Shown here: piece by piece, positions 11,601 to 24,100 of the stretch
How positions within the stretch are numbered: position 1 is the first letter of the stretch
Layout: every line of letters begins with the position of its first letter
DNA from: Progne subis subis
Taxonomy: Eukaryota; Chordata; Aves; Passeriformes; Hirundinidae
Direction of reading: 5' to 3'
DNA length: 64,000 bases
Assembly: GCA_022316685.1 (NCBI GenBank)
Contig: JAKJHU010000030.1
Coordinates: 18,932,893 to 18,996,892, forward strand
Position numbers and translations under genes: made by a program
Notes under the pieces: model-generated
What the model saw: only the letters and a program-made list of their open reading frames with translations
Databases searched by the model: none
Told to the model about the DNA's origin: nothing

Positions 11601-13730
11601 ACCCTTATCTTAATGCATGTAAGGGAGGAAACTCTCTTTCTCAAGATGTGTGTTTGTAGCCACAACTCAAAGGGCCCTGCCAAAGGAATAGGAGTTAACT
11701 GAGATCACTGAAGGACCTGTGAAAGACACAATGCTAATTACAGACTTAAACCTCTTCCTTTTGGGATCGGTATCAGCTGATTTCACCTTGCACACCTCCA
11801 AACTGAGAGCTGCCCCCTTGATACCAACCAGGAGATAAACTACTGCTCCTGCTACTGTTCTGGAGGCACTATTTCCTAGCACACTTGCACTCACTTTCTT
11901 GCATGTGTTTATTCAGAGCAGTCATGTGCTTGAGCAAAGATCAGTGTTGATTTGTGATGTCTGCTGAAGCCCCCCGAATATCAGTTATTGATTAAATTCT
12001 CATTAGCATTTGTAATAGATTACTGTGCTAAGGCAGCTCTCGGCACACTCGATGGGATTTGCCGGGGACTGTGGTAAAACTTGGTCAATACTATCCTGAA
12101 ATTAAGTACTGCTTTATTGTACTTTGCTTTCTGCTCTCTCATGAAGAGTTTAAAATGTAAACATGAAATTCTAACTTCAGATAAGACTTATCCAGAAATA
12201 CACGTTAACCTCTCAGCCGTTTTTGTGCATCTGCCTTTCTGTCCCTTTGTCACTTTGAAACATGTCTTTATCTCTCTTTTATGTTTTAATAGTGGCCATA
12301 ATAGTAACCACCCAGCTTGTTGCAGGGAGCATGTTCTTCAGCAGTGAGACACATAGGGCTGTACAACTGCAGCCCTGAGAGGGATGAACAAGATGGCAGA
12401 AAAATAAACTGTTCTCGATAGAACTGCCACAGCTCAGCTGCTGTGCAACAACTTGGACCTGGCACCCAAGCTGGGAAGGGATGAGAGAGGGAAAAAGGTC
12501 AGATGGACCCCAATGTTAGGAAAAGCCAGGTTCACACTGGCCACTGTGAACCTGTTCCACATAAACAAATCCCAGCCTGTAGCTGAAAGCCTGCACCACA
12601 CACCCAAGCAAATTGCTGAGCTGCACCATGGACTGGGGCAGTGCTGCCTCCAAAGGCTGCACTGTCCTGTCCAACCTGTCAGGGTCTGCCCAAAGATAAA
12701 CTTTCCTGAAGGACACCAGTATTTTGAAACTGCAGACAGCTACTCAGTCTGCCCACTGACCTTTGCTGAGAGGCCTGTTGGGAGCAGATATGCATTTATC
12801 CAGACCTTGCACTGCATTTCTCAGAAGCTGAAATGTCCTGTAACACGATTCAGCATTCTTTAAAATGCTGTCTCAGACTGCCTCGGTTAAAGGGAAGTAT
12901 TACTTCCCCCACGTTCCTTGTAATCAAAACAATGGACATTATTATACCCTGTGCTGGCTCTGGGGTGTGTGAGTGGGAGAAAGCGAGTCACAAGTTTGAC
13001 TAACTAGACGGATTGTTTGATTGCCTCTTAAAAACATCCCTAAATCTGGAACAGCAAAGCTGCAGCCACAGCCATCTTTCAAGTTTTTTATTCCTCCAAA
13101 TGAGGATTTATCACTTGCAGTGGTGGCAGATGGATGACTTGACACTGAGTCACAGACTTGCTCTTTTTTGCCTTGTTTGCCACTTGTTTCCCACAAAGGC
13201 ACAGGACACTTTGTGTTTTAAAGTATACCTCTGACACTTGATTTTTCAGGTGTAATTTAGAGTTTTAAAAGAAAAAATAAATAAAAACAGAATGTGGGAA
13301 GCAAACAAACCAGCTGAAGACTTCTTCCTGCCCAGGTGTTGCAAAAAGCAACCCCAGCTCCACCAAGCAATTCTAAATTATGAAAGAAAAGGCCGTTTGT
13401 GACTTGGAATCCTGATTTTTTCACTGCAAGATTGAACAGATTTTTCCACTTGAGGTGTTGATTGGGTGGGTTGTTTCTTTTCTTGACACTTCTGTCTGAA
13501 ATGATGAATTCTTTAATCACCCTTTCCTAGGATACATTTTGAGTTTATTTGCATCTGCATTTTCCCACGAAGGATGAAGATTTCTCAGAAGATTACCAGC
13601 AGTCTGTAATCACAACCACACAGTACCTGAGGTGTGCTGCAGGTGCAGAGTATATTCAGAATTCCCACACATGCATACACACACACCCCTGTCCCACCAA
13701 CACTAGAAAGGGTATTTCTCCTATACACCA

Positions 13731-13810
13731 CAAATAAATGAATAATTAATAATAAATAACTACATAAATAAATACTAATATATTATTTATTATCAATAAT
13801 TAGTATTTAA
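13731..13810. repeat. AT-rich (AATA/TAAT)n low-complexity tract
   Basis: About 80 bp made almost wholly of A and T, with repeated AATAAATA and TTATTTAT units. A possible DNA-unwinding or matrix-attachment-like stretch, otherwise uninformative. Confidence 0.8.
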
Positions 13811-16583
13811 TGTCATGTCTTCATGAGGATGGGACTAGACTTAAAAAACCCTGTGTGCACTGCTTGTGGAACAGAAGTGTGTGCAAGTGGATATATCCCA
13901 CTGCAATGGGATTCATGGGGAGAACCCATTGGAGAGAGGCATTTCTGTAGGTAATGGGCACCACCAGCATCTTCCTGGCTGCTCTCAAGGAGTAGGAAAA
14001 CCCAGATAAGTTAAGAGAGGAGAGCACAGGGCAGTACCCTGCAGGAAACCTGCCAGGTAGCACTGGAATCCTTTACATATTCAAGCAGGATGGACCCCAG
14101 GATAAGTTTCCACCCAGCAACTATTTCAGGAATTCACTTGGGATCCTGCAGGGAGCAGCCCAGCCCTCAGCAGGTGAGGTCCAACTTACTTTTAATGGGA
14201 AAAATGGTGAGACAGAGTTCCCTGGGTAGGAGGCCAAGGAGCTAGAGCCTGAAGAGAACATTATACTGACTTAAAAAGACTTGCTCTTGGCAGATAAATC
14301 CTGTAAGTTCTGATAGAAAATTAAACACCTGAAAGGGAGATTTGAAATATCTTCTAGGAATTTACCTTTGTTGTACATATTTTACAAAAATCTGGGTAAG
14401 GTGTTGCATTCTTGCCTCACTGCAGGGAGGTAAATGCTCTTGAATTTTCTTGGAGTTTTGACAGGGATGGCAAAACCCCCAGGATTTTGTATTACAGAAT
14501 CCCTTTCAGTGCACTACATGGTGTCCACAGAAGTGACTTGTTCTGTCACAGCTGGGCACAGCAGGATGCTCCATGCCAGAAGCAGTGGCAGGACCTACCT
14601 GCTGGTGCAGAGTAGGACTGAGGTGTGGGGGACTTCCAAGAGCCTGGATGGAAGGCAAACCTGCAAAGAGGGAAAGAGGATTTCTGCTTCTCCTCACATG
14701 ACTTTTCAATTTCTTTGGGTGGAGTTCTTAGGAAGGGTGAAAATAGGATGGCTGCCAGAAAACTTGTGAGAAAGCATGCTGTATGTAGGCTAGATTTATT
14801 TACTAGATAACAACTAGTGCCAGTAACTTGCAGCCTGCCTTATAGGGAAGGTTAAACGTTTCTCTGTCTGTCCCTGAAATTCAATTTACTGGTGCACTAC
14901 TTAATCCTAGATTGGACTCTCAGTGCAAACTGAGAAACTGGGGGCCATATTTTATAACTTCTATCCTCCCAGAGAGTATTTACATTGCAGAAAGATCAGG
15001 CTTCTAACAACTACAACTAGGGAGGATTTGCATTTCTGAAATATTTGAATAGTGCTATCCTAGCCTATTTGCTGCATGTTTTGTTTTCACAAAAATGACA
15101 TAATCAGTGTAAACAGCATTTCTGTATGGCATTGTGCATGCTGTGAATTCACATGGTAATTTCCTGAAGCATCTGTTCCTCCATATTCACAAGTCCTTTA
15201 AAGAACTACAGTCTACATGTGCAGAACTCTGCATCCTAGTATTTCCTGATTTCTGCCATAGATTAGGGGTATATTTCTCAAATGCATGGCAGTGAAACAG
15301 GGAATATATTGAAGACCCCTCAGCTAGATCCTCTGAAAGATCTTCCTAGCTCTCTCCTCTTGAAAGGACTTTTGGGTGGCATTGAGACTGCAACAGTCTT
15401 GGGAAAATCTGGCATCCAGAAACAGTGTTGGCAGTGCTGACACAAAACTGCTCTCCAGAGCCTGGCTAAGTGCTTTCCTCTCTAGCAAACCCTTTTCAGG
15501 CATAATTTACCCTGGAACCACTTGCATATTTTAAAGAAATCACACTGCTGTGTAACAGTGACGTTCCTGATACCAGTTTCCAGCACACCTGCTGGTTTTC
15601 AGCTTTGCAGGGTTTGTCTGATCAGGGGGGAATGAGCTTGGCCCTGCAGTCCTTAAGTGAAGAAATGAAAGGAAAGAAAACACATAACAACAGATGAGCT
15701 TCTCAGAAATCAGTTACTGAAACAAAATTTTATGCCAAATGCTGAATGGTTATGATTCATCCTGGGCTGTACTGAGTTTAGCAGTTCTTCGAGTTGGTGC
15801 TTCCATTATGTGTTTGAGCACTTTTAGAGCAAAGGGAAAACTTAAGTTTCAGCCAGAACTCCACTGCCTGCTATTCAGTTTATATTGACATTTTTCATGT
15901 TGCATTAACTTCCAGTCACTCAGTTAATCTGGCCCCATCCAAACTCACCCAGGATCTCTGCTTTTCGGCAAAAAAAAAGATTTTTAGTGCAGAACAAGTG
16001 GTAACAACACGAGTTTCACCTGGGGAATGTCTGCTTTCCTTTCAGCACACAAAAACATAGAGCCGGGTGTGTGAGAACAGACACATCTTCATGGTCCCTG
16101 TTTGGAACATCAATAATTTCATTATGATTTTTCTGGGGATGGAGCGTACTCAAATCTTGGAGAAGCCCAAACAGTATTTTCTTCATACAGGGCATCACCC
16201 TGATCCATCCCAATCTCAGAGAGCCCCTATAATTCTAAGATCAAATCTACAGTGAGTTATTAATTCCTCAGGTTCCTCATAAAGCCTTTATTCCTCTGCC
16301 ATACTCAGTCTCCCTGCTGCTAATGCAAGCTCCTCCTCTTAGTGATGACCTGTCAGGAAGAACAGTTTGTGGGGGGGTTCATATCACCATTATCTTGTTT
16401 TTGCTGTTCTGTGAAGATGGTACCAAATAGAACATTTCAGTTTTGCTCTACTGTTTTTCTACCAACTGATCAACTTTTATTCTTTGTTGTGAACCCACAG
16501 CAGGGAATTCCCATTCAAATCCTAGGCAGGTCCAATCTTGGCTTCTCTTAGCAGGAGTGTTCAGACCATTAAATATAAGACAG

Positions 16584-16688
16584 GGTTTTGTTTGGTTTGG
16601 TTTGGTTTGGTTGGCTTGGTTTTTTGTTTGTTTTTTTTGTATGTTTGGTTTTGGTTGGTTCTTGATTGATTGGTTGGGTTCTTTTGAT
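16584..16688. repeat. (TTTGG)n / T-G low-complexity tract
   Basis: Five consecutive TTTGG units near 16590-16613 are followed by degenerate TTGGTT and GATTGATTGG units. Confidence 0.85.
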
Positions 16689-19651
16689 ACTATAAATGGC
16701 AGCCAAAAGGAGAGGGTTCTGCTATATCAGTGTGTGAAGGGTGATGCTCTTGGCATCTGTACAATCTGTGTGTGACTAAGAGACTTATATCCTGGTCCAC
16801 ACTCATTTCCTTAAGGTCATCACCTCTGTTCCTCTTTGTCATACGTTTGGACTGATTTTTTTCCTCTCCTTACCCTAGGCCTGCAGACTTCAAGGACAGG
16901 ATTTTCAGAAGTGACTTAATAAGAGTTTATATCTTGAATAATCCTGACTCTCTTAATCTTTTAGCTCTGAGATGGAGCATGCTGTGCTGTTTGAGTATCA
17001 GCACATGGGCACCACACAGAACACAGGCATAGTTCTGGTATGAGGAAGCTGATCTGTAAGTCAAGATTTTTCTTTGTAGCCACCCTTGATGACAAAACAA
17101 TGTCTCACCTTGCGTAGAGGAGCAAGGTGACTCATCAAATGATGGCTTCATTCTTCCCACAGCACAAGGCAGGGTGAAGTTCACCTCTTTTCCTTCCTTT
17201 CCTGTGTGCTGGAAGGTATTTTGGAGGCTGAAATATTTCCCACACAAGCTCAGGGAAATACAGGGTGTTTTAAAACAGGAAAAAATTGCCAAGATTCATG
17301 GAAACCACTTAGCAGTAGTGGGAAGAGACAGACATTTTATCAAGACAAGGAACCAATATCAGAGAAGGTGAAAGGCACCTGAGATTATGGAGAGTTGTCT
17401 TGGAGGACATGAGCTGAAGACCCCAGCTTTTCATTTCCTTTGTGTCTCAGTTTGTGGTTTTACTGATAGCTGAAGAGAAACAATGAATTCAGAAACCTTC
17501 TGTCAGATTCCTGCATGCTGTTTTGCGTGCCTGGGTGTGTTTTGTGTTGCAAACTCCCCTTGTGCACCTCCCAGAACAGCAATGGTGGTGAGAGCTACAC
17601 TGAATGTGTGAGGCAGTCTGAGAGCTCCTTCTCAAGCACGTGAACTGGTGTAGGTACAAATGCTGAGATTGTGTTAGGATTTCCAGGTGTGCCCAGAGTC
17701 CAAGGCAAGACTGATGATGAATTTCCACTGAGAATCCACTTTAGCTTAAATGAAACTAAGTCCTGGCAGTGCCTTGGATCTTTTGAGTGTCAGATCTGGG
17801 CTAGAGGAATAAAACTGGACCAAGAAATACCTTCAAGGTGGTTATAAGGAGCAGTCATCTCCAGTCTCCTGCTCTTGGACTCCAAACCCTTCTACATGTA
17901 AGCACACAGTTAGGAAGTTCTGTGTCTGGCATTGGCCATAAGTGGAATATTATTGCTTGATTGGTCACTTTTCCCCATGTCTGGATTCCACTTTCCAGAA
18001 ATAAACTAATGATTAGTGGCACAGGAGAGGAAGCAAGGAGAAAACTGCAGGCAAAGCTGAAGTTTAGCAGATTATAAACCTTGCTACGTTTGGTGAGTTC
18101 CAGGCTGGGCCGTGTAGTGTTGGGAAAGTAAAGTAACATTTTAACTCAGACAAAAATCCCAGTGGTGAATCAGCAACCAATTCTCTAACATCACAGCCCT
18201 GCAAGCACGTCCATCACGTCTCAGAGGAGTGAGTGATACCTTTTCCTGGGACATACACCTTCCAAGTGATGTGACTGCATTTGGTGCTAGAAGAGGAACA
18301 GTGCTGCCTGGCATGTTTTGACCTGTGTGCTCTCTGAGCATGTCATTGCCTCTGATGAGCTATTCTCTTTCATCTTCCCTCTTCTCTTAATTATTTTTGA
18401 GAATTAAGGTCTGCAGGTCATAAAAAGTGCTTCTGCTCATATCCGTTGACTACAGGTCTGGGTGTGATTTGTTTCCATGTGAAGATGTTGATATGTTTCT
18501 GAAAGATAAGGCCTTCTCTTGCAATGCAGATAAAAAAGGCTGTCTGTCCTCAGGCAAGGCAAACTGCAGAAAAGCTTTCCAAGCAGAGAAAATTGCCTTT
18601 CCTGATTCACAGGTCATACGTGCCTATAATGCCTGGTTCTGCCATGAACGCTGTTTAACGGAAGATTCTAGGAGAGGTAACAGTGTAAGGACATCTACTC
18701 TGGAAAACTTAGTGGGAAATCAGTGGGCAGCTATGGGAATTTTCTGTCTTGCCCCTTATTTGCTGCAGCCATCCATCCAACCCTTCTCCTTCCTCCACTG
18801 CCAGCACAAGCCCCCGTGTGTTTCCCTCACCTGCAACCACTTGACTGAAGGTACCCACCAGAAATGATGACACATCAGCAACTGAGCAGAAAAGATACAT
18901 TGGCAGCACAAGGAGTGGCTGAATGTAGATAGAAATGTAACAAGTTACCCCTTCCTTGTTAACAATCACTGAGTAGGGCAATATAGTGGTTGTTCAGCCC
19001 CTGACCAATTCAAGCCTGGATGTCTCAGCTCCGGGAGGTTCCCCCTGGGTATGTAATTAGCAAACACATTTGGTTTGTGTGAGGAGCTCTGGGGGGCTCT
19101 CAGTGGCATGTGAAATACTGCACTTCAGATAAATGTGTATGGGCTCACTGCTGTCTCTCACCACCATAAATTCAGATTTGTAGGTAACTATGTGAAATGG
19201 GGGCAGCGAAGATTTTAAGGTTTAAACACTTTGGGAGCCCATACTGCATTTGACACCTGGACCATTTAGTAATTTACAGTCGAGTCCCTCATACTGCAGA
19301 AGGCTGACTATCTTGACTGCCTGGAGCCTTATAGAAAATGGCAAAAACTCTTTGTGTCTAGGGATGACTCTGGCTTTCATGTGAAGCTTATGTTTCATAA
19401 GACCAAAGCTCCTCAGCCTGACCAATGATTTTGTATGGCATTTTCATGTTCAACGAGAGACCTGCTATGGAAAACCAATTCTGCAGCACCATTAGCCTCT
19501 CACTGAGGTCACAGATTTTCTTGGCATGTTCTGTGGAAGCTGATCTCTTCATGCTGCAGAGCATGGACCTCTGCTTGCTCTGTATTGTTCTGTTCTTTGT
19601 GACCAAGCTACTACTCTACCTCCAGCAGAAGGAAAATGGAAAATTACTGAC

Positions 19652-19674
19652 TTTTTTTTTTTTTTTTTTTTTTT
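19652..19674. repeat. Homopolymer T23
   Basis: An uninterrupted run of 23 T. Confidence 0.95.
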
Positions 19675-21111
19675 GAGATCTCTACCTCTTGCTTTCTCCT
19701 TTCTTTTGCCTCTTTCATCTCACTGCATATAACTGAAACAGTTAATAAATTGGTAGTACAAAAATATTGTTCTCTCTTATCTCACTAGGTAGCTGGGGCT
19801 TTTCAGGCAGCTTAATAAATAGTACTATGAACCTAGGGCTGTTTTTGCAATAGGTGGCTTTAATTAGTGTTTAATGTAGGCTGGAAAGAGAAAAGGGGAT
19901 TTCAGAATCAATGCTAGGAAGCTAGTAACATCATTGGCAGGTCAAGAGAGTTTCTTCTCTCAAAAGCAACCATGAAATTTGCCCTGTGCCCTTCTGGATT
20001 TTTTGTTTCTGGCTTTCTGTGGTTAGACTTTTCTAGTGTAAAGGAAGAATATGTCTATCAATCCATCCTTCCTTTCTCAGTACCACTGCTTTAAATGCTG
20101 CCTAGGCTGTTGGCAACCAGCAGTGTGCTTTCAGCCTCTGACAACATCACCAGGAGTGTGTGCTGCAGAAAGCATTGTGCCTTCATTTAATTATATACCC
20201 TAGGCTTTTATTTTGAGTGAGCTCAGGCTGTTCGCAGCCTATTTCTCTGCTGGAGGTTATGTGGGTGAGCAGAGACTCTGGGACAGACAGCCCCACCAGG
20301 AAGCTGGAGATAAGCTAAGGAGAGCAGCTGTAGCACTTCTGGTGGGCAGAGAGGAGTTAAACTCGGATTATTGCATGTTGTTATCAGTAGTGAGAAGAGT
20401 GGATTATGAGCATGAACAAAACTTTGACACTATGAACTTTTTAAGCAGTTGCTTTAAAAGATTTTCTATATTTGCTTTTAATACTTTAGAAGTATTTTGA
20501 AGAAAGAGAGAGAGAAAAGCAACCAAACACAGTGAAGACCAGGGAAAAATGAAATACTAGAAGGAATCAGAGCGATAGAGTGAGAAGAGGTGCAGAGAGA
20601 TCCACCCATCCTTTGTAGAGGAAGAATTGCCTTAAAAGTGCATATTAATGCTTAATGCTGCCTTTGCATACTTTCATAGATGTCAAAAACCTTCATGCTC
20701 AGCTGGTTTAGCATTGCAGAGCTCATGGACAACATTGCCTCAGGTTACGTGTGAGCAGGCGGAGTTGTTGGCTTCCTTCATCTACACGGGTAGCAGTGGC
20801 AAAAATATAGAAAGTACCTAATCCAAAATTCACTGTACAGGGAAAAAATGTTCACCTCTTTGCTCCTCTCCCAGCAAGCACTGGCAGAGAGCAGAGGGAA
20901 GATATGTGGGATACAAAGTTCAGAGATTTCATTTCTCCAAATGTTTCTGTGGTTCTGAGTGAACAGGTGGAAAGGAAAGGACAATAGGAGATGCTGAGAG
21001 AGCATATAAGGGGTAAAGTAATACTGGGATGTGCATGGAGGTGCCTGCAGAACAGCACTGGACTGGGAACGTGCCAGACTAGCTATGGTGTGTACTGAAG
21101 GGGTTGAGTTC

Positions 21112-21131
21112 TTTTTTTTTTTTTTTTTTTT
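21112..21131. repeat. Homopolymer T20
   Basis: An uninterrupted run of 20 T. Confidence 0.95.
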
Positions 21132-24100
21132 CACTAGAAGAATTCACATTTTCCTTTCTATGTGTTAATGACTGTGGGAAACACCTGCTTACAGTCAAAA
21201 TGACCATCACGAAAAATTATGATATGTTGAGCGAACAGGTGTATTTAATCCCCTTCCCAGTAGTTACTCATTAAAAGAAGGCAAAATAACCCAAACCAGC
21301 AGGTATTGCAAGGGAGGAAAAAAATAGTTAAACATGCAGGTGATAAACATCTGAGTTACTGATTAACTCCTGGCTTTTGTAACCCCCAGAAGTCTTCAGT
21401 TGGCTTACTGGGAGACTAAAACACAGAGCTGTGCCACTTTAATAACTTATAACGCACTTTATCTCTCCTTGGCACAGGTGTCCCTGGGCTGTGACAATGA
21501 GGACAGCACTGCCCTCTCTTGATGGGAAGAGTTCAGATCTCTTTCAACACTTGCAGTGCCTTTCAATGTGGGTCAAAACAGCCAGAGAAATCCAGGTAGA
21601 ACAGGGTGGATTGAAGTATAACCTCTTCTTTGGGGTGTCAAATGCCAGAAGTTGGAAGGGAAAAGAAGGAATAATTGATTTGCTGTGTGTGCACATCCTC
21701 AGGCATCTGCTTCAGGATATCCATTGCAGATGGGATGCCGGGGCAGCTGAGCCTTTGGTGTGCCACTCTGTGGCCAGGCTTATGCTCTCAGGGAAAAGTC
21801 AGGGCTGAAAAGGAAAGTGGAGACTTAGACATTCCAGGAGCAATCACAGTGCAAGCAGTGCAACGTGCTTGGCAGGATGGAGAACAGGCTGATGCTCATT
21901 TGTGAGGAAAAAAAAAGGGTGATTTCAGATACCTACTTCCACCTGAAGCATCTTGTTTTCCCTCCTGCACCCAACCAGCTGCATTCAGTCTGGAGTGTTG
22001 CCTCAAGCAATCTCTCTCCCTCGCTGTCAGTCTTGTTGTCACTTGTTGCTGCAGCCTGTCGCTCGGGTTTAACTGAGCACAGGCTGTTTGCCATCTGGAG
22101 GGAAGTCTGAGAAGTGAGGTGGCAACACTCACTGCCATCGTGGGTTCAGCTGAGCCTCCTCAGCTGCTGGCTCTTCCTTATGCTGCCTGACCTTGCAGGG
22201 ATGTGAGGGAACTCCTGAAGATGTGAGTCCCTGAAGAGGGGCAGCTTTGCCATGTGGTGCAGAACAACTCCTTCCACAGTTTAATAACTGCAATTTAACT
22301 CACACAGATTGTGCTTAAGCAAAGTTGCTCTGGCAAGGAACTGATCCTGCAACACTCCAATCTCTGCTTCACTCTGAGATGGGAAATGTGAAGAAATAAG
22401 CAGAAGCACTCAGCAGCTTCAGTAGAGATGGACACAGGCTTGCTGAATGAGCAGGATGTCGAGGACCATCAGGCTGAAAGCGAGATCTAGACAATGGTGA
22501 GCTGAGCCAAGTAGGGCTTAGCTGTGTCTCTGGGGATAAAGGATGCCCTGTGAATGGAGTCTGAAAATATCCTAGTTTGTGTTGTGTTCTTTCTTACTTC
22601 TGCTCAGTCTCTTAAAACCCCTCATCTATAAGCCAAGAACAATAGCCATTAAAAAACCCAAACCCTTGTTTCTCACCATTAGCTGTCACAGAAGGCAAAA
22701 ATGCCCATTTGCTGGACCAGCTCCTTCTGCTGCTTGACCTGCCTTTGCAATGCCCAGCTTTAATATTTTCCACTTTAACTTTCACAGTAAGGCTCTATTT
22801 TCCAGGTCCCAAACAAACAGCAGGGTGCACACTGAACAATAGCAAAGGGTTTGGCAGCATGCAGGTTTCTCATCTGTGCCAGAAAAGCTTTTCTGATGGC
22901 CCTGAGTTCCTCCTTACCCCCCTCTGCCAGGGCCTGACATCAGGGAAAGAGAAAATACAACTGAATGCCATCAAGAGTAATGTCCTGTTTGTTTTCCTGC
23001 TAACAGAATTATTTTCAGAACATCTCAGAAATCAGAAATAGGAGTGATGGGAGGGGTGGGAAAAATCAGAACAAGACCACTTTGGGATTTGATGTCAGCA
23101 GAGAAGAGACTAGAATCAGGACTAAAATGCGGATCAGGGACACAATAAATGAAGCTGTACATATGTCATGTGTCCTGGTTTACTCTTCTAGTAAAAGATC
23201 ATAAAGAAGGCTTCTCTGCCAGAAGCTGGATGATGTAATCTGTTAATTGTGTTTTTTGGTTATTGCTGGTTCCTATTGCTGTGTGGGACAGCCACTCCAG
23301 AGCAGCTCATACATCAGTATGGATTTCTCCAGGGGAGAAAATTGTCACCGAGACACACAAAGCAGTCACATGCAGACAAGAGATTTTCGCAGGGCAGAGG
23401 TCCTTCCGATCCAGCTCAAAGCTGAATCCAGGCAGAGAGAGCCTCTTTGTTTTATTTCTTACTTTTTATACATTTGTGGGTCTAGCAGAAGATTGGCTTC
23501 TGGGGTTTTTCACCTTTCAGCCAAGTGGCTAAACCAACTGTCAGTTAAAATTGTTTTCAGGTTATAAATATGCAAACAAAGGACAGAGAATGAAAAACAA
23601 CGGATTTGTTTATGTTACATCTGTGGAAAAAGGTAGAAAACTGCTCTAATATTCTACAGTAACTAAAAGATCTGACTCCATTTATGAAAATTCAAAAAGG
23701 CTTTAAAAAACTCAGAAAAACCAAGGTAACAGAAAATAAAAGGAGGTATGGGCTCGTCCCCATGAGCAGTGGCTGCTGCTGTTTGTCCTTGTGCCCAGGG
23801 ATGTGGTTGTGCATCTGCACAGCTTCTTCCTTGTGACACAAAATGGGAGAGCCAGTCTGGCATCTCCTGGCTGCTGGAAGGGACAGGTCTCGCTCCCTCT
23901 TTTTTGCCTCTCTCCTTTCCTCCCCACAGTTGCACCAGTGAAGTCTTGCTCTCTTTTACAAGCTGTAGCTTGGATGGGAAGGGTAAAAAATAAGCATCAA
24001 TGGGGCTGGAGCTTTACTAGCTTCTGTAAAACTTTTTGTTGTTTGTTTGTTTGTTTTTTTCCCCAGTAAGTCTACTGTGTTAAATCCTGGTTTGTTAGCT

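Noticed and set aside
12453..12863. 136-residue open frame
   Set aside because: It has no recognisable motif. The composition is that of ordinary non-coding DNA.
18427..18867. 146-residue open frame in the intergenic region
   Set aside because: No recognisable domain, no family resemblance, and length compatible with chance in 64 kb. No splice partner or promoter is visible.
23169..23200. TGTCCTGGTTT, a string that often begins passerine ERV LTRs
   Set aside because: Only about ten bases match; no LTR-like poly(A) signal, end or duplication follows.
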